From positions 243,715 to 307,714 of the forward strand of contig NZ_FNDD01000003.1 of NCBI RefSeq assembly GCF_900100015.1: a stretch of DNA of 64,000 bases. The letters run 5' to 3'. A model generated the notes under the pieces. That model was not told the DNA's origin and made no database searches. It saw nothing but the letters and a program-made list of their open reading frames with translations. Positions 9,243 through 17,168 of the stretch are shown one piece after another. Positions within the stretch are counted from its first letter, which is position 1, and each line of letters begins with the position of its first letter. Origin of the DNA: Vibrio xiamenensis (GTDB lineage Bacteria; Pseudomonadota; Gammaproteobacteria; Enterobacterales; Vibrionaceae). The position numbers were made by a program, and so were the translations under genes.

Positions 9243-11153
9243 TTATCTATCCACAATGAAACCTTGGAAAACATCGATAAAATGTTGAGACAAAAAGTTA
9301 AGTTGCGTCTGTGTTTCGACCCGCGAGGCGATAGTGACAATGCCAAGATCGTGCGCGGTACGGGAAATGGACGTTAGCGTGAATTTCTGTTTTTCATCGT
9401 CAAGGTGATGGGTAAACAGGTAATCGAGTTTGACGTACGCTGGACGAAATTCATTGATGTAATCGAGTGATTGGAAGTGGCGCCCGTAGTTGTCGACGCC
9501 AAAATCCGCCCCTGAGCTGCGCACCGCGTGGCAAAATAGCGCAGTGTGGTGTGGTGAGTGAATAAAGCTCGCCTCTGGGATTTCAAAGTGGAGTTGCTCG
9601 GCAACTTGGCTATGACCTGTGAGTAAATTGGTTATCCAGCGAATAAAACTGGGCTGAGAAATACTTGAAGGCGCGATATTAATCGCAAAGCGTCCACTCA
9701 ACTCTTTGGCGGCCAATTTCTCGATTAAAGTGCGAATGACGTATTGGTCAAACAGATGGCTGGCGTGAAGCTGCTCAAGCGCAAACAGATATTGGTTGGC
9801 GCCGTAGGTTTTGCCGTCTTTGACTATGGTTGAAAACACTTCGCTATGATAGGACTGTCCTTGGCTGTTATTGGCGGACTGAAAACGAAACTCGACCCAG
9901 TCATTTGAGATCGCCTCTTCAACCAATTGACGCCACTGACTTTTACCCATCACTTGTTCTGACGCTTGGGCAGCGATAAATCCGTAGTCGAGTTCAGGGT
10001 TCGATTTCGATTGCGCTAAGGCGTTATCAAGTAAACTGAGAATCGCGCTACTTGAGTGGGTGTCTTTGGTGTACACCACGCCAAGTGCTAGGTTTTCAGA
10101 GACCACACCCAAGGGGTCTAAGTTGAGGTTATTGATGTAACCTTTGATATTGACCGCCATTTGCTTGAGCTGAGATTCGTCCATATTGGGGAAGATGAAC
10201 GCAAATTCGTTCGCAGAAATACGCGCGATGATGGCATTGGGGGCGGTGATTGACACCATGAGTTGCGACGCGACTTCTTGAACTGTGTTATCTCCGGCTT
10301 CGTAGCCTTTGTCGTCATAAAGCTCTTTGATGAACATCGCTTCTAGAATGGCGACGCCGCCCATGCCTCTATCACCTAGCCAAGCATTCAACTGATTCAT
10401 GTAGTAAGCGCGGTTACCGAGTTTTGACACCGGGTCAATATAGGCTCGTTCACGCAGTTGCTGCGCTTCTTGGGCTTGGGCTTTAAACGACTTTTCCACT
10501 TGGGCAGACATGCGATTAATGCCATCCACCACATAGATGAGGTCTTGAGTATTGGGCCGTGGCAGAGGTTGACCAAATTGGTTTTTCGCCACTTGCTCCA
10601 TCTTGGTGACAATCAGTTGCAGCGGCTTTAGAGCGCGCTTTAGGATAAAAGCGATCGCCAAAATACCGATAACGAACACACCAATAAATGCGATACCTAA
10701 GCGAATAAAGGCAGTCCATAACTGACTATAGGCGCTGCCCGGGTGACTGACGATTTCGACTTCGGCTAACTGCATCCAGCCGCTGGTCACCACGCGGCGC
10801 TCATGAATTTTGCCAAACAGATTCAGGTTAGTGAACCACTTCGGAACGTTGCTTGGATGAATCGGATAGGTGCGGACGATTTCATCACCGCTATCAAGAA
10901 AGACCAACCTGACGACTGAATAGCTACTGCCATCAAATAGAGCGTTAATCACGGACTCAACCGCTACTTGGTCTTTCTTTTCTAAATAAGGGGCGAGAGC
11001 AAGCCCGACCGTGTTGATCGTGTTACTAACTTCCGAACGCTGTTGTTGCTCAAGGTTTTGGCGGGTGGTGTTAAACTCAATCACAAACACCGATGCCATT
11101 AGCATCAGAAACACCGCGACCGTACCTGCGACTAATTGTTTATATAACGTCAT
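9243..11153 (-). CDS. lapD: LapD-type c-di-GMP receptor (degenerate GGDEF-EAL)
   Basis: A 636-aa inner-membrane protein with two membrane segments (~8-27 and ~152-171) around a periplasmic LapD/MoxY-type domain. A HAMP (~172-225), a GGDEF domain (~235-395) and an EAL domain (~405-636) follow. The cyclase motif is RISANEF (311-317) instead of GGDEF, and the EAL motif reads SEVF, so neither catalytic activity is expected. This is the state of LapD, which binds c-di-GMP and sequesters the protease LapG. It lies 8 nt after lapG and 19 nt before lapB. Low c-di-GMP should free LapG to release the adhesin. Confidence 0.92.
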   Translation of the reverse strand: MTLYKQLVAGTVAVFLMLMASVFVIEFNTTRQNLEQQQRSEVSNTINTVGLALAPYLEKKDQVAVESVINALFDGSSYSVVRLVFLDSGDEIVRTYPIHPSNVPKWFTNLNLFGKIHERRVVTSGWMQLAEVEIVSHPGSAYSQLWTAFIRLGIAFIGVFVIGILAIAFILKRALKPLQLIVTKMEQVAKNQFGQPLPRPNTQDLIYVVDGINRMSAQVEKSFKAQAQEAQQLRERAYIDPVSKLGNRAYYMNQLNAWLGDRGMGGVAILEAMFIKELYDDKGYEAGDNTVQEVASQLMVSITAPNAIIARISANEFAFIFPNMDESQLKQMAVNIKGYINNLNLDPLGVVSENLALGVVYTKDTHSSSAILSLLDNALAQSKSNPELDYGFIAAQASEQVMGKSQWRQLVEEAISNDWVEFRFQSANNSQGQSYHSEVFSTIVKDGKTYGANQYLFALEQLHASHLFDQYVIRTLIEKLAAKELSGRFAINIAPSSISQPSFIRWITNLLTGHSQVAEQLHFEIPEASFIHSPHHTALFCHAVRSSGADFGVDNYGRHFQSLDYINEFRPAYVKLDYLFTHHLDDEKQKFTLTSISRTAHDLGIVTIASRVETQTQLNFLSQHFIDVFQGFIVDR

Positions 11154-11161
11154 TATGCCTT

Positions 11162-11821
11162 TTAATCATAAGTTGCTATTGGTTTATTTAAATTCAGCGA
11201 GCGCTCACGATCTCTTAAGTCATTCCATAAGCTGAGTCTAGATGACTCTCCCGCTAACTGCCCCTGATTTGACTTCATTAACCACAAATTTTTACCGTTA
11301 AAGCTATAAATTGGCAGGAGATCTTTGCGCGTGGAGGCACGTTTTATTACTGGATTAATGTTATCCAAAATGACCGGTTCTGCGCTGGGCTTTTCATAGT
11401 ACGCAAGAACCATATGGAATTGATTAAGCGTTATTGCCTTAACATACACTAGGCGAAGTTTATTATCTGAGACACCTAGCTCAAGCAACGAAAAGTACTT
11501 GGCGATGGTAAAATCTTCGCAGTCGCCGGCATTACTGCCTAAGAATTCTAGTGGAGTGGCCCAGTAATCGTTTTTACCCCAAAGGTTTATATCATTGACA
11601 AAGTTTAGCTGATTAAAAAATTGGTTCACTTTTTCCAGCTTTTGTTTCTCGCTTAAACTTTGATAATCGGCCATTTCACTGCGCCAAGTTTCGACGCGTT
11701 TTGCTGCGCGCTGCCCGTATACCGAGCGCACCGCTTCCACCCACTTTTGCTCTTGAGGACTGAGCGCAAAGGAAAGCGATGAGATGAACACAAACAGCAA
11801 CCCTAACAGCCAATATTTCAT
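11162..11821 (-). CDS. lapG: LapG-type periplasmic cysteine protease
   Basis: A 219-aa bacterial transglutaminase-like cysteine protease with an N-terminal signal peptide (residues 1-~19). The catalytic triad is readable: Cys101 in GDCEDF, His136 in QFHMVL and Asp153 in ILDNINP. The 35- and 17-residue spacings equal those I recall for Pseudomonas LapG (C135-H170-D187). It cleaves the N-terminus of a surface adhesin unless held by LapD. It sits between lapC and lapD in the same operon. Confidence 0.93.
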   Translation of the reverse strand: MKYWLLGLLFVFISSLSFALSPQEQKWVEAVRSVYGQRAAKRVETWRSEMADYQSLSEKQKLEKVNQFFNQLNFVNDINLWGKNDYWATPLEFLGSNAGDCEDFTIAKYFSLLELGVSDNKLRLVYVKAITLNQFHMVLAYYEKPSAEPVILDNINPVIKRASTRKDLLPIYSFNGKNLWLMKSNQGQLAGESSRLSLWNDLRDRERSLNLNKPIATYD

Positions 11822-11869
11822 ATCAGCTGCGCAGGGTTTTGAAAGTTAATAGAGCCTGACTTGGCATGG

Positions 11870-13261
11870 TTATTCCTTTAAAGCATTCTGTTTGGCACTT
11901 AGAATCGGCGTAAGTAAATACTCCATCACAGTGCGTTTACCAGTAATAATATCGACCGATGCCGTCATTCCTGAAATGATGGGTAAACTGGTGTCGTGAT
12001 TAAGCGAGGTTTCCTTGGTTCGAACTCGCACTAAATAGTAACTGTTGCCTTCTTCATCTTGAGTGGTATCGGCGCTAATGTGCTCTAAAGTGCCCGCCAA
12101 ACCGCCATATTTAGTGAAGTCGTAGGCACTGAATTTGACCACCGCAGGCAGGTTGGGGCGCAAAAAGGCGATGTCTTGCGGCGCGATTTTGGCCTCGACC
12201 AGCAGCGTATCTTCGCTGGGCACAATTTCAACAATATCCATCCCAGGCTGAATCACGCCGCCCACGGTGTTGATGTTGAGCGTTTTCACCGTTCCAGTGA
12301 CCGGTGATATCACCACAGTACGATTGACCCTGTCTTCCAAACCCACCGCCGATTCCGTCAATGCAGACAGTTTATCTTGGGTCTGATTGAGCTTCTCTTG
12401 CTGCTCTGAGCGAAACCGCTGCGCCGCTTCAATACGATTAAGCATGGCTTCGCGAATGGTTGACAGTAGCTGCGGAATTTTCAGCTCGCTCGAGGTTAAT
12501 TCTCGACGAGTATCATTCGCCTGGCGCTGCAATTTGAGCAGTTCGATTTGCGGCACTACCCCTTCTTCTGCCAGCGGTTGTGTGATTTCAAGTTCGCGCT
12601 GAGCGAAATTGTAACTGGCTCTCAGATTACTGACTCGAGCTCGAATTTCAATCAGATCTTGTTGTTTTTGTTTAACTTGTTGGTCGAGTTGCGAGATTTT
12701 ATTGCGCAGATTATTGAGATCTAAATGGTACTCAACCGTCTGACGCGACACCAAATCGGCGCGCTGCTGTTCAAAGTCTGGTGGAAACGAAAGTAGGGTA
12801 TCGTTGATGATGACGTTTTGTTGCCAGTTTTTTTCGTCAAATTGATTGTTGATGATGACGCTGTCGATGGAGGCTGAAAGCTGATAGACGTTAGCCCGCA
12901 GGTTCGCCACTTGTTGCTCACGTTCGCGAAAATCGGAGCGAAAGCGGGTATCGTCGATCAACAGTAGTTGCTGACCTTTTTTTACTTGCTGGCCTTCGCG
13001 CACCAAAATCTCTTTGACGAGTCCACCCTCTAAGTTTTGTACTACTTGCACTTGGGAAGAGGGCACCACTTTACCTTGACCTTTGGTAACCTTATCGAGC
13101 TGCGCCCAACTTGACCAGGCCACTGCGGCTGCAAAAAATAGCACCATGATCCAAAGCATGAGCCGAGCGCTGGTTGGTGTATTGAGAAGCAGCGCGGCCG
13201 TTTTGTCATCGACGTAACCGAGTTCATTGGCAGACAGTTTGTTATAGCCATTTTTGCTCAT
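11870..13261 (-). CDS. lapC: Type I secretion membrane-fusion protein LapC (HlyD family)
   Basis: A 463-aa periplasmic adaptor with one N-terminal transmembrane helix (~33-53), a lipoyl/barrel-sandwich half (VVQNLEGGLVKEILVREGQQVKKGQ), and a long coiled-coil hairpin (~110-310, with many Q/L/E heptads). The second lipoyl half and the C-terminal HlyD signature region follow. The frame is open to 13582 but would run into divergent pdxH. The ATG at 13261 has AAGGA 7 nt upstream and gives a normal HlyD N-terminus. It is the first gene of lapC-lapG-lapD-lapB and would link LapB to an outer-membrane TolC-type channel not encoded here. Confidence 0.9.
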   Translation of the reverse strand: MSKNGYNKLSANELGYVDDKTAALLLNTPTSARLMLWIMVLFFAAAVAWSSWAQLDKVTKGQGKVVPSSQVQVVQNLEGGLVKEILVREGQQVKKGQQLLLIDDTRFRSDFREREQQVANLRANVYQLSASIDSVIINNQFDEKNWQQNVIINDTLLSFPPDFEQQRADLVSRQTVEYHLDLNNLRNKISQLDQQVKQKQQDLIEIRARVSNLRASYNFAQRELEITQPLAEEGVVPQIELLKLQRQANDTRRELTSSELKIPQLLSTIREAMLNRIEAAQRFRSEQQEKLNQTQDKLSALTESAVGLEDRVNRTVVISPVTGTVKTLNINTVGGVIQPGMDIVEIVPSEDTLLVEAKIAPQDIAFLRPNLPAVVKFSAYDFTKYGGLAGTLEHISADTTQDEEGNSYYLVRVRTKETSLNHDTSLPIISGMTASVDIITGKRTVMEYLLTPILSAKQNALKE

Positions 13262-13460
13262 AATGGTCCTTGCAGATAAGTAGCTTAACCAAATGCTTAG
13301 CGCTGTCTGCGTTTTGCAGCAGGCGGATACTTTGTATTTTAGAAGCAGTTGACGTGATACGAGAACTAATTGACCATTTCGCATCAGAATCCAATGGGTG
13401 GCGGCTTGTGTTATCGCCGAGATCGGCGCACAATCTAGCAAAAAATAGCTGGGAGTTAAG

Positions 13461-14096
13461 ATGGAACTTGAAGACATTCGTCGCGAATACATAAAAGGTG
13501 GTTTGAGACGAAAAGATTTATTGGCTGACCCAATTAAGCAGTTTGATATTTGGTTGCAACAAGCGATTGCTGCGAAGTTCACGGATCCAACGGCGATGAC
13601 CGTCGCGACCGTTGATGAGCATGGTCAACCGTTCCAACGTATTGTTTTATTGAAGCATCTTGATGATAACGGTTTCGTGTTTTACACCAATTTAGGCAGC
13701 CGTAAAGCGCAGCAGATTGGTCACAACAACAAAGTCAGTTTGCATTTCCCTTGGCACCCGCTTGAGCGTCAAGTTCATGTGACCGGCGTGGCTGAAAAAC
13801 TGTCTATGGCTGAGAACATCAAATACTTTGCCTCACGCCCTAAAGACAGCCAAATAGCCGCTATTGCCAGCAAACAGAGCAGTCGTATTTCTGCACGTGG
13901 TGTATTGGAAGGTAAGTTTCTTGAATTAAAACAGAAGTTTGCTAACGGTGAAGTGCCAGTGCCAAGTTTCTGGGGAGGCTTTCGAGTCAAACCGCAGAGC
14001 ATTGAATTTTGGCAAGGTGGGGAACATCGCTTACATGACCGCTTCCTATTTAGTAAACACGAGCAAAGCTGGGATATTGACCGTTTAGCACCTTAA
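13461..14096 (+). CDS. pdxH: Pyridoxamine 5'-phosphate oxidase
   Basis: A 211-aa FMN enzyme oxidising pyridoxine/pyridoxamine 5'-phosphate to PLP in the cytoplasm. Hallmarks are the N-terminal [14 protein letters not shown], the FMN-binding stretch [28 protein letters not shown], and the C-terminal [24 protein letters not shown] with the PLP-binding arginine and histidine. The length is typical. It is divergent from lapC (199 bp between them) and convergent with vqmA. The lap-pdxH-vqmA neighbourhood matches my memory of V. cholerae. Confidence 0.96.
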   Translation: MELEDIRREYIKGGLRRKDLLADPIKQFDIWLQQAIAAKFTDPTAMTVATVDEHGQPFQRIVLLKHLDDNGFVFYTNLGSRKAQQIGHNNKVSLHFPWHPLERQVHVTGVAEKLSMAENIKYFASRPKDSQIAAIASKQSSRISARGVLEGKFLELKQKFANGEVPVPSFWGGFRVKPQSIEFWQGGEHRLHDRFLFSKHEQSWDIDRLAP

Positions 14097-14118
14097 TTTC
14101 TTGATAGAAGCCAAGTGA

Positions 14119-14865
14119 TTAAAGGTTGGTCATTGAGTACCGTTCGGGCGCGTTCTGAGCGGTGCTGGCCATATTTAACACCACGGAAAGTTGTGTTTTT
14201 AATAAGCTTTGCGGAATATGCGAACCAAAGCCATATTCTAAGGCTTTTTCTATCAGTTGCACCTTACTCAACACTTCAAACTTTTCTCTTAGCTTGACGA
14301 TATAACCTTCAAACGTTTTCACCGAAATATTCATCACATCTGCGATAAATTGCGGCTTTTTTCCACATAGCAGCAAAAACAGGGTTTCTGCCTCGCGAGG
14401 GCTCAACTTGTCGCTCAATTGAGCGAATTTGGCTTGGTTGGATACTGGGCTGATGTTTGGGTTTGGCGCGCTTTGACATACCCAGTGGCCAATCTCAAGT
14501 AGCGCGGCATCGGTCAAGTCTTGGGCGAAAAAAATGGTGCCTTGTACTTTACCGTCGTAGTCAAACCAAGGCCGTTTAGTGAAAATATGTGCGCGCCAAC
14601 GGCCATCTGGATAGGGATGAATATCCAGAATTTTCAGCTCTTGCCCGGTTTCCACCACCAAGCGATCTTGGGCTTTAAATGCCTCGGCACATTTGGCGGT
14701 CGGGCTTGGTAAATCGCAGTCACTTAAACCAATGCACTGTTCTGGCGAGCTAAAGCCAACCAGTTCAGAATAGGATTGGTTTACATACACGAAAACCGAA
14801 TCCATATTTTTGCATCCCCAGTAACCGGGAATCTGTTTCAACAGCGAAACGAATTGGTTGTCCAC
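14119..14865 (-). CDS. vqmA: Quorum-sensing receptor/regulator VqmA (PAS + LuxR HTH)
   Basis: A 248-aa cytoplasmic transcription factor with an N-terminal PAS domain (~10-120) and a C-terminal LuxR-type HTH (~175-235: LSPREAETLFLLLCGKKPQ, then NISVKTFEGYIVKLREKF). V. cholerae VqmA binds DPO (3,5-dimethylpyrazin-2-ol) and activates the sRNA VqmR. The DPO-contact residues I recall there (F67, F99, K101) have counterparts F63, F95 and K97 here at a constant offset of four. The start is GTG, with AGGA about 9 nt upstream. Upstream on the same strand lies an sRNA-like transcription unit with a VqmA-type operator, which strongly supports the name over a generic LuxR call. Confidence 0.9.
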   Translation of the reverse strand: MDNQFVSLLKQIPGYWGCKNMDSVFVYVNQSYSELVGFSSPEQCIGLSDCDLPSPTAKCAEAFKAQDRLVVETGQELKILDIHPYPDGRWRAHIFTKRPWFDYDGKVQGTIFFAQDLTDAALLEIGHWVCQSAPNPNISPVSNQAKFAQLSDKLSPREAETLFLLLCGKKPQFIADVMNISVKTFEGYIVKLREKFEVLSKVQLIEKALEYGFGSHIPQSLLKTQLSVVLNMASTAQNAPERYSMTNL

Positions 14866-14965
14866 AGTGAGCTATCCTGCCTTTGCAAATCGAGTGAGGG
14901 ACGGGAAGTGTTCGTCTATGACTTTGTGCGACTTATGCGGCAAGAAAAGTAAATGCAATCAGAGG

Positions 14966-14999
14966 AAAAAAGAAAGCCAGTCGGGGGGAGCCGACTGGC
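14966..14999 (-). terminator. Intrinsic terminator of vqmR
   Basis: A perfect 9-bp GC-rich stem (minus strand GCCAGTCGG / CCGACTGGC, 6-nt loop) is followed by TTTCTTTTTT on the minus strand. It also separates vqmR from the vqmA start, about 100 nt further on. Confidence 0.9.
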
Positions 15000-15106
15000 G
15001 AATAAGAACACGAGTCGTGGAAGAGAGTCGGTTCTTACTAACAGCAAAGTGCTGCATTGAGACATATCAACAGAAGAACCATAGCTGTTAGGGATAGCGC
15101 TACGGC
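14966..15106 (-). ncRNA. vqmR: VqmR-like small RNA
   Basis: This is a noncoding unit of about 141 nt just upstream of vqmA on the same strand. The 3' end is an intrinsic terminator: stem GCCAGTCGG/CCGACTGGC (14976-14999) followed by a U-rich tail. Two more stems precede it: a TAAGAAC/GTTCTTA pair (15003-15037) and a CAGCA/TGCTG hairpin (15042-15054). Upstream are an AT-rich -10-like stretch (15111-15120) and a VqmA-type operator. Length, position, three-stem shape and operator match Vibrio VqmR (about 140 nt, Hfq-dependent, represses biofilm regulator vpsT and other mRNAs). The start is estimated to within about 5 nt. No good ORF with a start signal lies within it. Confidence 0.85.
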
Positions 15107-15144
15107 TCTAAAATTTAAATTAACGGGATTGTGAGAAAGGCAAA

Positions 15145-15165
15145 AGGGGGGATTTCCCTCCCCCT
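15145..15165 (-). promoter_or_regulatory. VqmA-binding site (vqmR operator)
   Basis: The plus strand reads A-G6-ATTT-CCC-T-C5-T, nearly the palindrome AGGGGGGATTTCCCCCCT that I recall as the VqmA site in V. cholerae. It differs mainly by one T in the C-run. Its centre is about 49 bp upstream of the estimated vqmR start, a normal activator distance. Confidence 0.85.
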
Positions 15166-15206
15166 AAATGACACGCTGTGGGCTAAATTACCGTGTTTGG
15201 CTGAGA

Positions 15207-17036
15207 TTATTTTAGCGTACGTACGACACGGAATCCGACGTAGTTTGCGGTCGCACTTGGGTCGATAAACAGTTGCTGATGTGAGGCCGACATTTCAGGT
15301 GAGAAGTTCCAAGCTCCGCCCTTAGCCACGCCACGCTCATCGCTGGTCCACTGCCACACATTGCCCACGGTATCGTAAATACCGATTGGGTTCGGAGAGA
15401 AGCTTTTCACTGGCGCAGTGCTGACATTTGACCACGGTGAACCACTCCAACCGGTATTGGCTTGTCCTGCTTTAAACTCGTCTCCCCACCAGTAGTGAGT
15501 ATGTTTTCCGGCTCGTGCGGCGATTTCCCACTCTTCTTCAGTCGGAAGGCGGTAGTGGAAACCGGTGAATTTACTCAGCCAGGAAATATAGGCCTCAGCA
15601 TCATTGCGGCTGACACACACAACTGGTGAGTCTGGGGTTTGTTTAAAGCCAGGGTTACGCCAATAACTTTGTGAAATCGCAGTAATATCAGAGTCTTTTA
15701 TTGTGGTGCAGATATTTTTTAGCTCTGCATCGGATTGATATTGCGTGCTGTCGACAAAGGTTTCAAATTGGCGAACCGTGACCGGAGTGACACCAATTGC
15801 GAAAGCATGATCAAGGCGAACCTGATGCGAAGCGCTTTCGCCAATGTAGTATTGTCCTGGAGTAATCGTAACTAAATCAGGGGCTTTGAGCTTTCCTTTC
15901 ACCGAATCAGCAAACTGATGACCCGGTTTGAGGCGATTTTCGTACTCATGTAACACCGCGCGCAGTGACTGATCTGAATGAATGGTGATTTCTTGGCTGA
16001 ACGGGCGATAACCTGATTTTGAAATGGTGACTTGATGCTTTCCGGTTGGCAGCATGACTTCAACCGGAGTGCTGCCGTAAGAAACGCCGTCGATGACGAC
16101 GTGATCGTCATATTGGTTAGAACGGACATTGAGACTGACCCAAGCCACTTCTTGCGGCGCGATCAACTCACTGTCGCTGACGCCCGGCGCAAAACAGTAT
16201 TTGGTTTCGATGCCAAGCAGTTGGCAGGCCACGCGTTCGGCGGCCCGCGCTTCTAGTGTTACGTCTAAAATCGCACGGTAACGACTGCCATCGTAGAAAC
16301 CGGATTCGGTGACATTATGGCTTAAGACATGAATATTCAGAGAGACATTCGCCGCGTGCTGGCGAACAATTGGCGCTTCACTGGTATTGCTTAATAGCTC
16401 GGCTTGGAACTGTTTGACCGCTTTTTGCAGGCTGAGGTCGCGCGTCTGTTGGTCACACTGGGCAAGGGTCATTGTCGCTTGGCAGCGATTGGTAAAACTG
16501 ACTTTCAAAGTTGATTGAGGCTTGAGCTCATTTTTTAATCGGTCTGCACGAGCCCGTAATCTAGCGATAGATAATTCACTCATCGCCTGTTTTAAGCCAT
16601 CGACTGTGGCTTGCTTCGTATCGTAGTCGCTTTTAAGCTCCGCCAATTTTTGCTGCGCTTCCAAGCGTAAGATTTGGCTTTGTTTGACGTCTGCCCAAGA
16701 TTGTTGGTAAGTCTGCTGAGTGGCCGAGATATCCAAATTGGGATCGTCGATCATGCGTTGGTAATCGCGTTCAAGATTACTCTTGGCTTTGGCAAGCGCT
16801 TTGTCGCGGCTTTGCGCTTGTTGACTGAGCTGGCGCAGTAAGGTTTGTTGCGCGCTCACTTGAGCTTGCTGCTCATCAAGCGCTTTGCGCGCCGCAGTAA
16901 GTTCGGATTGTTTGCTCGTTAACGTGCTATCGATATCGGTCACTGTGGTTGGTAACACTTCAGCGAAGGCGGAAGACGTTACGACACCAGGCAATAAAGC
17001 GAGTAATAAAACGGGTAAACCTAAGCGCATTCTCAT
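15207..17036 (-). CDS. Periplasmic coiled-coil/PEGA protein with degenerate formylglycine-enzyme (SUMF1)-like domain
   Basis: A 609-aa exported protein. Domains in order: signal peptide (1-25, ending AFA); long coiled coil (~35-170); a small domain with two conserved cysteine pairs (C185/C194 in RCQATMTLAQC, C271/C281); a PEGA-like beta domain (~300-362, GVSYGSTPVEVMLPTGKHQVTISKSGY is its core); and an FGE-sulfatase/SUMF1 domain (~385-609) with RLPTEEEW (496-503), GNVWQWTSD (558-566), KGGAWN and GFRVVR. The C-terminal part lacks the paired cysteines of true formylglycine-generating enzymes, so it is probably a ligand- or scaffold-type C-lectin fold. The neighbour at 17169 is a paralogue without this domain. 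Function unknown. ATG at 17036 chosen; one at 17030 is also possible. Confidence 0.8.
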   Translation of the reverse strand: MRMRLGLPVLLLALLPGVVTSSAFAEVLPTTVTDIDSTLTSKQSELTAARKALDEQQAQVSAQQTLLRQLSQQAQSRDKALAKAKSNLERDYQRMIDDPNLDISATQQTYQQSWADVKQSQILRLEAQQKLAELKSDYDTKQATVDGLKQAMSELSIARLRARADRLKNELKPQSTLKVSFTNRCQATMTLAQCDQQTRDLSLQKAVKQFQAELLSNTSEAPIVRQHAANVSLNIHVLSHNVTESGFYDGSRYRAILDVTLEARAAERVACQLLGIETKYCFAPGVSDSELIAPQEVAWVSLNVRSNQYDDHVVIDGVSYGSTPVEVMLPTGKHQVTISKSGYRPFSQEITIHSDQSLRAVLHEYENRLKPGHQFADSVKGKLKAPDLVTITPGQYYIGESASHQVRLDHAFAIGVTPVTVRQFETFVDSTQYQSDAELKNICTTIKDSDITAISQSYWRNPGFKQTPDSPVVCVSRNDAEAYISWLSKFTGFHYRLPTEEEWEIAARAGKHTHYWWGDEFKAGQANTGWSGSPWSNVSTAPVKSFSPNPIGIYDTVGNVWQWTSDERGVAKGGAWNFSPEMSASHQQLFIDPSATANYVGFRVVRTLK

Positions 17037-17168
17037 TCTACTTCAATCATTAATGAAAGGTTTCATCAGGCTAAAAACTCAACACGCCAAAGCAATCAAA
17101 AAGTGGTGACTATTGCAATGGCGTGGTTTAAACAGCGGTGGTTAAAACATCTAAACTGAATCGTGGCT

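Noticed and set aside
9224..9346. Longer N-terminus for LapB
   Set aside because: It would overlap lapD by about 100 bp and add a basic tail; a good AAGGG site precedes the ATG at 9223.
13262..13582. Longer N-terminus for the HlyD-type protein
   Set aside because: It would cover the divergent pdxH start and has no family resemblance; AAGGA precedes the ATG at 13261.
14858..15091. Plus-strand open frame (77 codons) across the vqmA-vqmR interval
   Set aside because: It runs antisense through the VqmR terminator stem, has no ribosome-binding site, and codes for a low-complexity basic sequence. The sRNA reading explains the region better.
15207..17036. Sulfatase-modifying formylglycine-generating enzyme
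   Set aside because: The fold motifs are present, but the paired active-site cysteines expected before the C-terminal GFRVVR region are missing, and no sulfatase gene is nearby.
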